From contig WYAU01000028.1 in the NCBI GenBank assembly GCA_011525665.1, positions 1 through 41,734 on the forward strand: a DNA stretch of 41,734 nucleotides, given 5' to 3'. Under the pieces are notes generated by a model, which was given only the letters and a program-made list of their open reading frames with translations, did not search any database and had not been told where the DNA came from. This stretch comes from Candidatus Brocadia sp. Lineage in GTDB: Bacteria; Planctomycetota; Brocadiia; Brocadiales; Brocadiaceae. The stretch's first letter is position 1, and each line of letters starts with the position of its first letter. The position numbers and the translations under genes are program-made. Below are positions 17,328 through 27,462 of this stretch, one piece after another.

Positions 17328-17567
17328 TTGCCCCTCATCAGAAAAGATAAAGATAATGAAACGTATCGCATCATAGGGTTGGTTGGAAGTTTCGGTTTTA
17401 CGACTGCAGGTGCCATAGCAGGTGGGTATTTTCTGGGAAGTTATCTTGATAAAAAACTCAATACATACCCCTGGTTCATGTTAGTCTTTATTATGTTAGG
17501 GATTATTGGAAGTTTTATAGAATTTTTTAAGGTAATAAAGAAGTTGTTGGGTGAAAATAAAAAATAA
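17328..17567 (+). CDS. atpZ: AtpZ/AtpI-type ATP synthase accessory membrane protein
   Basis: A 79-aa protein with two membrane helices joined by GSYLDKKL. It fits the ATPase_gene1 (PF09527) family found first in many atp operons, thought to help c-ring assembly or Mg/Ca transport together with AtpI. The frame opens at a TTG at 17310, but AGCAGG at 17315-17320 is 7 nt before TTG 17328, just past the PhoU-like stop, so 17328 is preferred. It is followed 3 nt later by the second accessory gene. Confidence 0.75.
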   Translation: MPLIRKDKDNETYRIIGLVGSFGFTTAGAIAGGYFLGSYLDKKLNTYPWFMLVFIMLGIIGSFIEFFKVIKKLLGENKK

Positions 17568-17570
17568 ACT

Positions 17571-18044
17571 ATGATAACGGGCGATAAAACAAAAAATTTT
17601 TTGTTGCTTGATGATGGTTTCCCCGACAGGGTACTGAAGACATCATTTTATTTGTCGCTCATAGTAATTGTCTGTTCCCTATCGTATATGTCTTTCATGG
17701 GAACGGTGAGTGTTGCGGTGGGTTGTTGCATTAGCCTTATTTTATATAAAATGTTGTGGTGGACGATCCAATATGCGGTACGTCATAAGAGGTCTGAAAT
17801 TAAGGGTTTTTTTCTCAAGGTCAGTCTGGTAAAGTACGGTATCGTTGGGGTAATGCTGTTTTCCGCCTGTGTATTCCTGGAGGTCAATGTAGTTGCCCTG
17901 GCGCTGGGCTTGAGCATTGTGCTGATTGTGCTTGTTATGAAAATCGGAAGTAAATTATTGGTAAATTATATGAATAGGGCTGTTAAGGTTTCTTCTCGGA
18001 ATATTGGCGGTATTTCTGCCAATACAAGTCAGAAAGGGGTGTAA
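17571..18044 (+). CDS. atpI: ATP synthase subunit I-like membrane protein
   Basis: A 157-aa protein with four predicted membrane helices (about residues 24-43, 44-62, 83-105 and 107-130) and a basic loop KRSEIKGFFLKVSLVKYG, as in the ATP-synt_I (PF03899) family. It is a c-ring assembly factor by family knowledge. The position between atpZ and atpB is standard. Sequence conservation in this family is low, so the call depends partly on location. Confidence 0.7.
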   Translation: MITGDKTKNFLLLDDGFPDRVLKTSFYLSLIVIVCSLSYMSFMGTVSVAVGCCISLILYKMLWWTIQYAVRHKRSEIKGFFLKVSLVKYGIVGVMLFSACVFLEVNVVALALGLSIVLIVLVMKIGSKLLVNYMNRAVKVSSRNIGGISANTSQKGV

Positions 18045-18049
18045 GTTAC

Positions 18050-18808
18050 GTGTCTGGTGGTGAAAGTGAACTAACAACGGAATTACCTTCGTTTGTCGAT
18101 TTTGCGCCGATAGATGCCCATAGTCAATTTTTTGGACTCACCAAGCACGAGTGGGTGCCGATAATTATGTCTGCCACAATAATTATATTTCTGGGCCTGT
18201 TTTCAATACTTGCGACATGGAGGTTGAAAAGAGTACCCGGAAGGCTTCAGTCCTTGTTGGAAATTATTGTGGAAGGGCTCGAAAACTTTACCAAATCGCA
18301 GATGGGACGTGCTGCGGGTCCATTTATCCCGTTTATCGGGACGTTATTCATATACATCTTTGCTATGAATATGCTGGGGCAGATACCGCTCTTTCATTCC
18401 CCCACGAGTAATTTTAACACAACCATTTCTTTAACGTTAATCGTGTTCTTTGTTACCCATTTTCAGGGGGTCAAGAACAATGGTGTTGTGGGGTATCTCA
18501 AGCATATGGCCGGGAAACCAATCTGGCTTGCCCCGTTAGTATTTCCCCTGCACTTGATGCAGGAACTTCTCTCCCGGCCTCTGTCGCTTTCCATGCGTCT
18601 CTTTGGAAATATCATGGGTGAGGATACGATTATTGCGATATTCATCGGTCTTTCGCCGTTTCTCCTGGGTCTTATTCCGATCCCCATGCATTTACCGATG
18701 GTTTTCCTTGCCCTCTTAGGAAGTACCATACAGGCGATGATATTTTCTCTTTTGGCGAGTTTTTATATTGCGGGTGCAATTGGCATCCACGAGGAAGAGC
18801 ATCATTAA
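18050..18808 (+). CDS. atpB: ATP synthase Fo subunit a
   Basis: A 252-aa membrane subunit that forms the ion half-channels. The key arginine is R183 in SLSMRLFGNIMGEDTI, on the helix facing the c-ring. HLMQELLSRPLSL precedes it, and the C-terminus has IQAMIFSLLASFYIAGAI, the usual last helix. The start is GTG 18050, 6 nt after the atpI stop, with AAAGGGG upstream. The protein ends in a short acidic/His tail (EEEHH). Confidence 0.95.
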   Translation: MSGGESELTTELPSFVDFAPIDAHSQFFGLTKHEWVPIIMSATIIIFLGLFSILATWRLKRVPGRLQSLLEIIVEGLENFTKSQMGRAAGPFIPFIGTLFIYIFAMNMLGQIPLFHSPTSNFNTTISLTLIVFFVTHFQGVKNNGVVGYLKHMAGKPIWLAPLVFPLHLMQELLSRPLSLSMRLFGNIMGEDTIIAIFIGLSPFLLGLIPIPMHLPMVFLALLGSTIQAMIFSLLASFYIAGAIGIHEEEHH

Positions 18809-18834
18809 ATTTTTTTTAAAAAGGAGGTTGGGTC

Positions 18835-19107
18835 GTGATTTATTTTGCGTTATTGGCAATAGCGGTGGCTTTGATAGCAATTGCGGCGTTTGGTTGCGGT
18901 ATTGGGCAGGGTATTGCGGTTTATGGTGCAGCGAACAGCATGGCCAGGCAACCGGAGATTGCCGGAAAGGTGCAGTTGGTTATGTTTGTGGGTCTGGCTT
19001 TCATCGAGTCTTTGACAATTTATTCCCTGATGATGTCATTTATTCTTATGGGTAAATTACCAAAGACAGAAGCAGTTCTTGAGTTAATTCAGCACGCCGT
19101 TAAATAG
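18835..19107 (+). CDS. atpE: ATP synthase Fo subunit c
   Basis: A 90-aa hairpin of two membrane helices that builds the rotor ring. Helix 1 has the glycine pattern FGCGIGQGIAVYGA, the polar loop is ARQPE, and the ion-binding carboxylate is E58 in AFIESLTIYSLMM. Q25 in helix 1 plus E58, S59 and Y63 resemble the ligands of sodium-binding rings, but residue 60 is Leu where the clearest Na rings have Thr. Many proton-type rings share this mixed set, so ion choice is open. GTG start with AAGGAGG upstream at good spacing. It is longer at the C-terminus than the E. coli protein. Confidence 0.95.
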   Translation: MIYFALLAIAVALIAIAAFGCGIGQGIAVYGAANSMARQPEIAGKVQLVMFVGLAFIESLTIYSLMMSFILMGKLPKTEAVLELIQHAVK

Positions 19108-19125
19108 GCGTAGGAGGAAATTGGA

Positions 19126-19635
19126 TTGGATATTTTAAATACCCTTGGAATTAATCTCAAACCCATAATCATCCAGGGTGTAGGTTTCTTAATACTGCTT
19201 TTTGTCCTCAAAAAGTTCCTCTTCGGCAAGATTTCTGCCATGATAAAGGCCAGAACTGATGAGGTGAAAAATACCTATGAAAAAACCGAAAAGGACAGGA
19301 CAGAGGCTGAGAGGCTGTTGCTGGAATATCAAAGGAGGCTTGCAGAGGCTGAATCAGAAGCGGCAAGAAGAATACAGGAGTCTATCAACGAAGGAAATCG
19401 GATTAGTGGGGAGATTGTTAAACGTGCCAAGGAAGAGGTAGAGCAGATCAGGGTAAAGGCGCAAGAAAGCATTGAGCAGGAACGGAAGAAGGCCCTGACG
19501 GAAATCAGGAACCAGGTAGTAACTCTTTCTATCTTGGCTTCTTCAAAGATCATTCAGCAATCTATAAGTCAAAAGACGGCAGAAAAGCTCGTTGACGACT
19601 TTATTGAAGAAATAGGGGAATTGAGTGTTAGATAA
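19126..19635 (+). CDS. atpF: ATP synthase Fo subunit b
   Basis: A 169-aa peripheral stalk subunit. One membrane helix (about residues 10-30) is followed by a long charged coiled coil (EKTEKDRTEAERLLLEYQRR and onward). The start is TTG 19126, 8 nt after AGGAGG. The end overlaps the delta gene by 11 nt. Only one b-type gene is present, so the stalk is a b homodimer. Confidence 0.92.
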   Translation: MDILNTLGINLKPIIIQGVGFLILLFVLKKFLFGKISAMIKARTDEVKNTYEKTEKDRTEAERLLLEYQRRLAEAESEAARRIQESINEGNRISGEIVKRAKEEVEQIRVKAQESIEQERKKALTEIRNQVVTLSILASSKIIQQSISQKTAEKLVDDFIEEIGELSVR

Positions 19636-20173
19636 AAGTGTCGCAATTACATTTATCAATGCCCTTCTGGAAGTAGCTTCAAAGAAGGGACAGTTTGAGC
19701 AGATTGAAAAAGATTTGGATCTGGTTTGTGACGTAATCGTAAAACATGATAACCTTAAGAAGGTCTTGTTTCATCCGTCGATTTCACGAAGCGACAAGAA
19801 GGATTTGGTCAAAAATGTATTCGGTAAAACGGTTTCTCCCCTTATGACGAACTTTTTGTATTTGTTGGTTGACCGCCGCAAGGAAGAGATTTTGGAATTT
19901 ATCCCTGATGTATATAAAACGGTCACTGATGAAAAGAAGGGGGTCATAAAAGCCACGATACAGACGGTTATGCCTTTGACAGGGGACCGGCTGGATACTT
20001 TTAAGAAACAGTTGAAAAAGATTACGGGTAAAACGGTAGAGTTAGAGGTTGTCCAGAACCCGGATATTCTGGGGGGGATGGTAATCCAGATCGGCAACAA
20101 AATGATAGATGGAAGTGTTGCAAATAGATTAAAAAATCTAAAAACCAGATTGCTGTCATTGCGCACGGCATAG
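19625..20173 (+). CDS. atpH: ATP synthase F1 subunit delta
   Basis: A 182-aa stalk subunit joining b to the top of F1. The N-terminal helical domain (ITFINALLEVASKKGQFEQI) and the C-terminal part (LEVVQNPDILGGMVIQIGNKMIDGS) match the OSCP/delta family. GTG start inside the end of atpF, so translation is probably coupled. A 250-bp gap with a strong hairpin follows before atpA. Confidence 0.93.
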   Translation: MLDKSVAITFINALLEVASKKGQFEQIEKDLDLVCDVIVKHDNLKKVLFHPSISRSDKKDLVKNVFGKTVSPLMTNFLYLLVDRRKEEILEFIPDVYKTVTDEKKGVIKATIQTVMPLTGDRLDTFKKQLKKITGKTVELEVVQNPDILGGMVIQIGNKMIDGSVANRLKNLKTRLLSLRTA

Positions 20174-20269
20174 GTTTTTGTCTTCTTAAATAGAGAATTA
20201 CTCATAAGACTTGGTTCGCACATCTGTCGCTGTAATCAATTTTCAGGTTTGATGAAATGATTGAATTAA

Positions 20270-20294
20270 GTGGCAGGAGTTTTTCTCCTGCCAC
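20270..20294 (+). terminator. Hairpin inside the atp operon (atpH-atpA gap)
   Basis: GTGGCAGGAG (20270-20279) and CTCCTGCCAC (20285-20294) form a perfect 10-bp stem with a five-T loop. Only a short T tract (ACATTTT) follows. It may be an attenuator or RNA-processing/stability element separating the Fo-delta genes from atpA. The rest of 20174-20423 contains no gene and no clear promoter. Confidence 0.6.
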
Positions 20295-20423
20295 ACATTT
20301 TGGTAATTAAGAATTTCGATAGCTAAATTCTTCAGGCTTGTTGTATTTCAGAATGGCATAGGGAATAGCAAAACGTCATTCTGTGCAAAGTGAAGAATCT
20401 TATTTACAAGAGGAGTAGGTAAT

Positions 20424-21938
20424 ATGGCATTAGCATCCACGGATATTACTTCAATCATTAAAAAAGAGATTGAAGGGTATGAAGAAAAACTAAAATTAGA
20501 AAACGTCGGACACGTCATGCAGGTTGGTGACGGGGTTGCCCGTATTTACGGGCTTGATGATTGTTTGTCCAGTGAGCTGTTAGAATTCCCTGACAATGTA
20601 TACGGTATCGCCATGAACCTCGAGGAAGATAACGTAGGGGCTATTCTCCTTGGTTCTGATGAAAAAATTAAAGAAGGTGATATCGTAAAGACTACCGGGA
20701 AAATCGTCCAGGTACCTGTGGGAAAGGCTTTATTAGGCCGTGTAGTGAATGCTCTGGGTCAGCCTATTGATGGGAAAGGACCTATTGCTGCAGATCAATA
20801 CAGGCCAATCGAAGGTTCTTCTCCCAACGTGGTTGAGAGACAGCCTGTAAAAGAGCCATTACAGACCGGTATCAAGGCAATTGATGCAATGATTCCCATC
20901 GGTAGGGGTCAGCGTGAGCTTATTATCGGTGACAGACAAACGGGAAAGACCGCAATTCTTATTGATACCATAATTAACCAGCGTGAATCAGGGGTCTATT
21001 GCATTTATGTAGCGATCGGTCAAAAGATGTCCACGGTTGCCGACGTCGTTAAGACACTGGAAGACAATAAGGTGATGGACATAAGTATTGTTGTGGTAGC
21101 CTCTGCATCTGACCCTGCACCGCTTCAGTATATTGCACCCTATGCAGGGTGTGCCATGGGCGAATATTTTAGAGATAACGGAATGCATGCCGTGGTTATG
21201 TATGACGATTTGTATAAACATGCAATTGCTTATCGTCAAATTTCATTGCTCTTACGACGTCCGCCCGGTCGTGAAGCATTTCCGGGGGATATTTTCAACC
21301 TGCACTCACGTCTCCTGGAAAGGGCAGCCAAACTGAGCAGCGAGCTCGGCGGCGGTTCTTTAACAGCACTGCCGGTTGTGGAAACTCAGGGTGGTGATTA
21401 TTCAGCCTATATTCCTACAAACGTTATTTCCATTACTGATGGTCAGATCTACCTGGAAGGTGATTTGTTTAATGCCGGTATACGTCCTGCTATTTCGGTA
21501 GGTCTGTCGGTATCCAGGGTCGGTGGAAATGCCCAGATTTCAGCAATGAAAAAGGTCGCCGGCACGTTGCGGCTGACCTTAGCCCAATACAGGGAATTAG
21601 CCTCTTTTGCACAGTTTGGTTCTGAACTGGATAAATTTACTCAGGCACAGTTGTCCAAGGGCAGTAGGCTTGTAGAGCTGTTGAAACAGCCGCAGTATGC
21701 GCCGGTGCCGGTAGAAGAGCAGATTATGGCAATCTTTGCCGGTATTAATGGATATCTGGATGACGTTGCTGTAGATAAGGTTAGGGTCTTTGAAAAGGAA
21801 TTCCTGAAGTTTATGAGGGAGAAGTATGCCGCTATTGGTATCGAGATTAAAGAGAAGAAGAAACTCGATCCGGAAATAACGAATAAATTAGAGAATGCTA
21901 TCAAAGAATTCAAACAAATCTTTGCAAAAAAGGGCTAG
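20424..21938 (+). CDS. atpA: ATP synthase F1 subunit alpha
   Basis: A 504-aa non-catalytic nucleotide-binding subunit. The P-loop is GDRQTGKTA (from residue 170). [11 protein letters not shown] in the N-terminal barrel, and [15 protein letters not shown] with the arginine finger, are typical. Full length and standard. AAGAGGAG precedes ATG 20424. atpG follows after 3 nt. Confidence 0.98.
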   Translation: MALASTDITSIIKKEIEGYEEKLKLENVGHVMQVGDGVARIYGLDDCLSSELLEFPDNVYGIAMNLEEDNVGAILLGSDEKIKEGDIVKTTGKIVQVPVGKALLGRVVNALGQPIDGKGPIAADQYRPIEGSSPNVVERQPVKEPLQTGIKAIDAMIPIGRGQRELIIGDRQTGKTAILIDTIINQRESGVYCIYVAIGQKMSTVADVVKTLEDNKVMDISIVVVASASDPAPLQYIAPYAGCAMGEYFRDNGMHAVVMYDDLYKHAIAYRQISLLLRRPPGREAFPGDIFNLHSRLLERAAKLSSELGGGSLTALPVVETQGGDYSAYIPTNVISITDGQIYLEGDLFNAGIRPAISVGLSVSRVGGNAQISAMKKVAGTLRLTLAQYRELASFAQFGSELDKFTQAQLSKGSRLVELLKQPQYAPVPVEEQIMAIFAGINGYLDDVAVDKVRVFEKEFLKFMREKYAAIGIEIKEKKKLDPEITNKLENAIKEFKQIFAKKG

Positions 21939-21941
21939 GGA

Positions 21942-22817
21942 ATGCTGAGTACGAGAGAAATTAAACAACGAATCAGAAGTATTACGAGCATCAAGCAGAT
22001 TACCCGTGCCATGGAAATGGTGGCGGCAAGCAGGCTCAAAAAGGTTGAGTCAAGGGTTCTTGCCTCACGTACCTATACGGAAAAGATGCACTCCGTTTTA
22101 AGCCACCTGGTTTCTTCACTTGAAAGTACCCATCCATGGTTTGCAGAGAAAGATCAGGCGATTCCTGTTATAAAAGTCGTCCTGATTACGGCGGATAAAG
22201 GGCTTTGTGGTGCCTATAACAATAATATAATCCAGAAAGTTGTGAAATTTATTAAGGAAAAGACAGGCAAGGAGATCAAACTTACCCTTATTGGGAAGAA
22301 GGGATACCTGTATTTTTCGAAAGGAAGGTACGCTTCTCTCATAGAAAAGTACATTCCTGAGAGTGTGGAGAAACTTGGATACAGTCACGTGCTGGCATTG
22401 GCTGACCAGTTGATAAAAGGATATGAGGCAAATGAGTTCGGAGAATTGCATATATTCTTCACAAAGTTTCATACGGTAATGCAATCTTTTCCGACAAGTA
22501 TGCGATTGTTGCCCATAGAAAAGGGGACGTTCGGATCAGAGGAGAAAAAACCCGGTGGTGAATATATTTTTGAACCGTCTCCGGTGCAGATCATTAGTCA
22601 TCTATTCCCGAAATTTGTGGAAACCCGGCTTTATCAGTGTGTCCTGGAATCCCTGACATCCGAGTATGCTGCCAGGCGTGTAGCCATGATTGCGGCGACA
22701 GAGAATGCCGGCGAAATGATTGATGAATTGACCAGCTCATACAATAAGGCGCGGCAGGCGGCAATCACCAAGGAATTACTGGAAGTTGTCTCTGGTGCCG
22801 AGGCCCTTGTACGATAA
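21942..22817 (+). CDS. atpG: ATP synthase F1 subunit gamma
   Basis: A 291-aa central shaft. The N-terminal helix has IKQRIRSITSIKQITRAMEMVAAS, the middle has ITADKGLCGAYN, and the C-terminal helix has RRVAMIAATENAGEMIDEL, all family signatures. The coupling methionine and overall length are normal. A 147-bp gap without any recognised gene separates it from atpD. Confidence 0.97.
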   Translation: MLSTREIKQRIRSITSIKQITRAMEMVAASRLKKVESRVLASRTYTEKMHSVLSHLVSSLESTHPWFAEKDQAIPVIKVVLITADKGLCGAYNNNIIQKVVKFIKEKTGKEIKLTLIGKKGYLYFSKGRYASLIEKYIPESVEKLGYSHVLALADQLIKGYEANEFGELHIFFTKFHTVMQSFPTSMRLLPIEKGTFGSEEKKPGGEYIFEPSPVQIISHLFPKFVETRLYQCVLESLTSEYAARRVAMIAATENAGEMIDELTSSYNKARQAAITKELLEVVSGAEALVR

Positions 22818-22925
22818 TGGAATAAAATATCACAGGAAACGCGGGAAGAAGGTTGGGATTGAAATTAATTGTTTACAATAGGCGAAAATAGTTAAAAGTT
22901 TTTCCTCCCCATACTCTGTGGTTAA

Positions 22926-24389
<1,464 letters not shown>

Positions 24390-24390
24390 A

Positions 24391-24795
24391 ATGGCTAAAA
24401 CATTCAAACTGGAGATTATTACACCTGAAAAAGTTGTTTATAGTGATTCGGTTCAAAGTATTTCTGCCGATGGTACTGAGGGTTCCTTTGGCGTCCTTGC
24501 GGACCACGCACCATTGATTACGGAATTGAAAACGAGTATTTTGACAGTAAATGACGCAAATAACAAGACAATACGGCTTGCACTCGACAGGGGTTTTTTA
24601 GAGGTCATGGCAAACAACGTCGTTGTTTTGAGCGATGCGTGCGTTACAGAAGGCGATGTGAATGTTGAAAAAGTGAGCGCTGAAAAAGATGCTGCGGAAA
24701 AGACTTTATCCAGTGGCGGGAGTGCCGAGGAGAAAGAAAAGGCGCAAGCCATTCTCACGCGAGCTAACACGTGGCTAAAGCTTGCGAATAAATAG
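24391..24795 (+). CDS. atpC: ATP synthase F1 subunit epsilon
   Basis: A 134-aa rotor subunit. The beta-barrel domain has LEIITPEKVVYSD and EGSFGVLADHAPLIT, and a C-terminal helical hairpin is present (~90-134), so the inhibitory arm is complete. ATG 24391 directly follows the atpD stop; an in-frame GTG 9 bp upstream lies inside atpD. A terminator follows 18 bp later, marking the operon end. Confidence 0.95.
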   Translation: MAKTFKLEIITPEKVVYSDSVQSISADGTEGSFGVLADHAPLITELKTSILTVNDANNKTIRLALDRGFLEVMANNVVVLSDACVTEGDVNVEKVSAEKDAAEKTLSSGGSAEEKEKAQAILTRANTWLKLANK

Positions 24796-24813
24796 AAATG
24801 TTTTATGGAATGT

Positions 24814-24866
24814 AAAATCCCCTTGGTTTCCCGCTATTTGGAAAGGGAAAGCAAGGGGATTTTTTT
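24814..24866 (+). terminator. Terminator of the atp operon
   Basis: AAAATCCCCTTG (24814-24825) pairs with CAAGGGGATTTT (24852-24863). A second inner stem (TTTCCC/GGGAAA) is present, and T residues run to 24866. It stands 18 bp after atpC. Confidence 0.9.
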
Positions 24867-24902
24867 GTCTCTAAAAAAGTATAGTATGAACGGTTTTCAT
24901 TT

Positions 24903-24911
24903 TGGTATAAT
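24903..24911 (+). promoter_or_regulatory. Extended -10 promoter before the Uma2-family gene
   Basis: TGGTATAAT is an exact extended -10 element (TGnTATAAT). No good -35 is seen 17 bp upstream. The downstream gene starts at 25089, leaving a leader of ~170 nt. Confidence 0.4.
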
Positions 24912-25088
24912 ATTGCAATGTGAGCATAGCACAACAAAAAAGAGTTACTTAATATAATTAATAACAAATATTCACGTCTGTTTTTTTAACAAATTCGAAA
25001 TTCAAATAATGAAATCGAATTTTAAAGGTGGATTAAGCGGTGAGGACTATTAACGCATAGGCAAGTTTATAAGTATCATGGTGGTTAT

Positions 25089-25631
25089 ATGCAAACAAGT
25101 ATAAGATACAATTATCAGGATTATTTGCAACTCCCGGAGGATAAACGATACGAGATTATTGATGGAGACCTGTTTATTATGGTACCTTCACCTAATGAAA
25201 GCCATCAGCGTATTTTGGCTAATATTTTTAACATTGTTTCGAATCATGTTAAAAAAAGTAAACTGGGAAATATTTATTTTGCGCCCTTTGATGTCCTCTT
25301 TTCAGACGAAGATATCGTACAGTCCGATATCATTTTCATTTCCCACGAAAATAAGAAAATTATTACAAAGGACAATATTAAAGGTGCGCCCGATTTGATT
25401 GTTGAGGTATTCTCGCCTTCCACATTTAAGCGAGATACAGGAATTAAAAAGAAATTATACGCAAGGCATGGAGTGAGAGAGTACTGGATTGTTGACCCTG
25501 AGCGTGAGACGGTTGAGGTGTTTCTCTTAAGAGGTAAGGAATTTGAAGGTAGAAGATATGGCGTAAAAGACTCCATAAGTTCGACCGTGATTAAGGATCT
25601 GAATATCGAAGTAAAGGAAATTTTCGTTTAA
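25089..25631 (+). CDS. Uma2 family protein (PD-(D/E)XK nuclease-like)
   Basis: A 180-aa protein of the Uma2/DUF820 family. The N-terminus LPEDKRYEIIDGDLFIM and the core with VQSDIIFI, GAPDLIVEVFSPST and KKKLYARHGVREYWIVDPE match closely. D and E of PDLIVEV and the following Lys form the PD-(D/E)XK-like catalytic set. The family is abundant in cyanobacteria, planctomycetes and other large genomes; its role is not settled. It stands alone, with repeats on its 3' side. Confidence 0.88.
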   Translation: MQTSIRYNYQDYLQLPEDKRYEIIDGDLFIMVPSPNESHQRILANIFNIVSNHVKKSKLGNIYFAPFDVLFSDEDIVQSDIIFISHENKKIITKDNIKGAPDLIVEVFSPSTFKRDTGIKKKLYARHGVREYWIVDPERETVEVFLLRGKEFEGRRYGVKDSISSTVIKDLNIEVKEIFV

Positions 25632-25649
25632 AAAGTATGCAACGAATCA

Positions 25650-25726
25650 GCCCGCAAAAAACGCAAAAAGCACAAAAAGAAGATTAAAGGAGCGTGTTTT
25701 CGTGAGCTTTTGCGTATTTCGTGGGC
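25650..25726. repeat. Imperfect inverted repeat between the Uma2 and rfbB genes
   Basis: The left arm (25650-25672, starting GCCCGC and A-rich with CGCAAAAAGC) is an imperfect reverse complement of the right arm (25701-25726, GCTTTTGCGTATTTCG). A 28-nt centre separates them. It may be a small dispersed repeat or a weak terminator for the Uma2 gene. Confidence 0.45.
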
Positions 25727-25757
25727 CATAATATCTGGCTGATTGAGTAGGTGGTTT

Positions 25758-26801
25758 ATGTCTATACTTATAACAGGTGGCGCGGGATTTATTGGAAGTC
25801 ACTTTGTCCGCCGAGTTATCAATCAAGGCAATCGGGCGGTAGTACTTGATAAATTGACCTATGCAGGAAATCTTGAAAATCTGAAAGAGATTATAGAAGA
25901 CTCAAAAACATCCCGGCAGTTTAAGTTTTACAAGGGTGACATCTGCAATCAGGAGTTAGTGGAGCATATCCTGTCTGAGGAAGGTATTGATACGGTCGTC
26001 AACTTTGCAGCCGAATCACATGTTGACCGAAGTATTAGCAGTGCAAGTAACTTCATTGATACCGACATGAAGGGCGTTTTTGTCCTACTCGAGGCGTCGA
26101 GATGTTTCAAGATACAGAAATTTATACAAATATCTACAGACGAGGTTTATGGGACGGCCTATCAGGGTGCATTTAAGGAGACGGACGCCTTAAACCCAAG
26201 TAATCCTTATTCTGCAAGCAAAGCGGGCGGTGATAGGCTGGCTTATGCCTATTGGGTAACCTATCGGTTACCCATCATTATTACCAGGGCTTCCAATAAC
26301 TACGGTCCCAATCAACATCCGGAGAAATTCATTCCGCTCTTTATCACCAATGCATTGGAGGATAAAAAGCTGCCACTGTATGGCGACGGAAAGCAGGTAA
26401 GGGATTGGGTTCATGTTGCAGACCACTGTGCCGCCATTGATTTTCTCGTGACACAAGGGAAGGACGGTGAGGTGTATAATATTGGAGGGGGGAATGAGCG
26501 GTATAATATCGATACGGCGCATTTCATCCTGGACGAGCTCAAAAAACCTCGCTCATTAATAGAACATGTGAAAGACAGGGAAGGACACGACAGACGCTAT
26601 GCCTTAGATTGTACGAAGCTCATGTCCTTAGGTTGGAAACCGCAAATAAAATTTGAAAACGGCCTGAAAGATACGATACAATGGTACAGGAATAATGAGG
26701 CATGGTGGAAGCGGATAAAGAACGGTGAATTTATGGAGTATTATAACAAGCAATACAGTCACCGGTTTGCAGATACAGGTGTGCAGCAAAATCTTAAGTA
26801 G
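25758..26801 (+). CDS. rfbB: dTDP-glucose 4,6-dehydratase
   Basis: A 347-aa extended short-chain dehydrogenase that makes dTDP-4-keto-6-deoxyglucose for surface sugars. The NAD motif is GGAGFIG (7-13). The substrate/catalytic set TDE is at 127-129 (STDEVYG), and YSASK holds Y151 and K155. TYAGNLENL, NNYGPNQHPEKFIP and YGDGKQVRDWVHV are characteristic of RfbB and not of GalE. ATG 25758 with TAGGTGG upstream is chosen over an upstream GTG. The other rml genes are not nearby. The enzyme may serve a glycan pathway encoded elsewhere. Confidence 0.92.
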   Translation: MSILITGGAGFIGSHFVRRVINQGNRAVVLDKLTYAGNLENLKEIIEDSKTSRQFKFYKGDICNQELVEHILSEEGIDTVVNFAAESHVDRSISSASNFIDTDMKGVFVLLEASRCFKIQKFIQISTDEVYGTAYQGAFKETDALNPSNPYSASKAGGDRLAYAYWVTYRLPIIITRASNNYGPNQHPEKFIPLFITNALEDKKLPLYGDGKQVRDWVHVADHCAAIDFLVTQGKDGEVYNIGGGNERYNIDTAHFILDELKKPRSLIEHVKDREGHDRRYALDCTKLMSLGWKPQIKFENGLKDTIQWYRNNEAWWKRIKNGEFMEYYNKQYSHRFADTGVQQNLK

Positions 26802-26826
26802 CGCATTTGTTTAAAAGGGAGGTGTT

Positions 26827-27279
26827 ATGATGTATACGACAATTTTAAAAAATACAAGCCTGGTTGTGAACTTAAGGGAAAAATCAGTACACCTTTTAGC
26901 AGCTATCCATAATTTTAAGGAAGTGCACAAAACTTTTTTAATGAAATGTGCCATTATATTCATGTCGGTAAAGATAGGGCTCATCCTCCTTGCCACCTTT
27001 TCAGCAGTGGTCTTCTTACTGGGTTCTGCAATGCCATATCTTGCCACAGAAATGTCAAAGACGAAGGCAATGCTCTTCGCATCTCCCCTGATATTGATAA
27101 TTATGCTGAAGTTGTACTTTATCGGTAAGATATTGATGACCTGTGACAGGTCTGGTTTGATAATTAAATCTGTTGTTAATGTACTGTTACTGAAAGGCAG
27201 GCAAGGTCTGCGCCGCGTACGGGTAACTATTCCGGCAGATTTATCACCGTTTTCCCTGGAAAAGGTCAAAAATCGGTAA
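26827..27279 (+). CDS. Hypothetical membrane protein
   Basis: A 150-aa protein not recognised. Two strongly hydrophobic segments lie at about residues 40-68 (CAIIFMSVKIGLILLATFSA) and 84-104 (MLFASPLILIIMLKLYFIG). The N-terminal 38 residues and the C-terminal 45 are basic and soluble. GGGAGGTG precedes the double ATG at 26827. It follows rfbB by 25 bp and may be in its operon, which would fit a role in the envelope, but nothing in the sequence shows a function. Confidence 0.6.
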   Translation: MMYTTILKNTSLVVNLREKSVHLLAAIHNFKEVHKTFLMKCAIIFMSVKIGLILLATFSAVVFLLGSAMPYLATEMSKTKAMLFASPLILIIMLKLYFIGKILMTCDRSGLIIKSVVNVLLLKGRQGLRRVRVTIPADLSPFSLEKVKNR

Positions 27280-27416
27280 ATTATGGCGTACAAATTTCTG
27301 TTGAAGGAATTTTCAACCGGCAGCGAAACCGTCCCGGATCTCAATGTAATGACATTGTCCATCAGGGGAAGGAAAATACTGTACGCCTTTTATCAAAAGG
27401 GAGATGGGAGAAGTTC

Positions 27417-27436
27417 CCTCTCCCTGGCGGGAGAGG
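27417..27436. repeat. Hairpin between convergent genes
   Basis: CCTCTCCC and GGGAGAGG form an 8-bp stem with a TGGC loop. It lies between the ends of the membrane-protein gene and tsaB. It looks like a REP-type small palindrome and could also act as a bidirectional terminator. Bases 27280-27416 hold no convincing gene. Confidence 0.5.
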
Positions 27437-27462
27437 ATAATGGGGATGTATACTTAGTTTTG

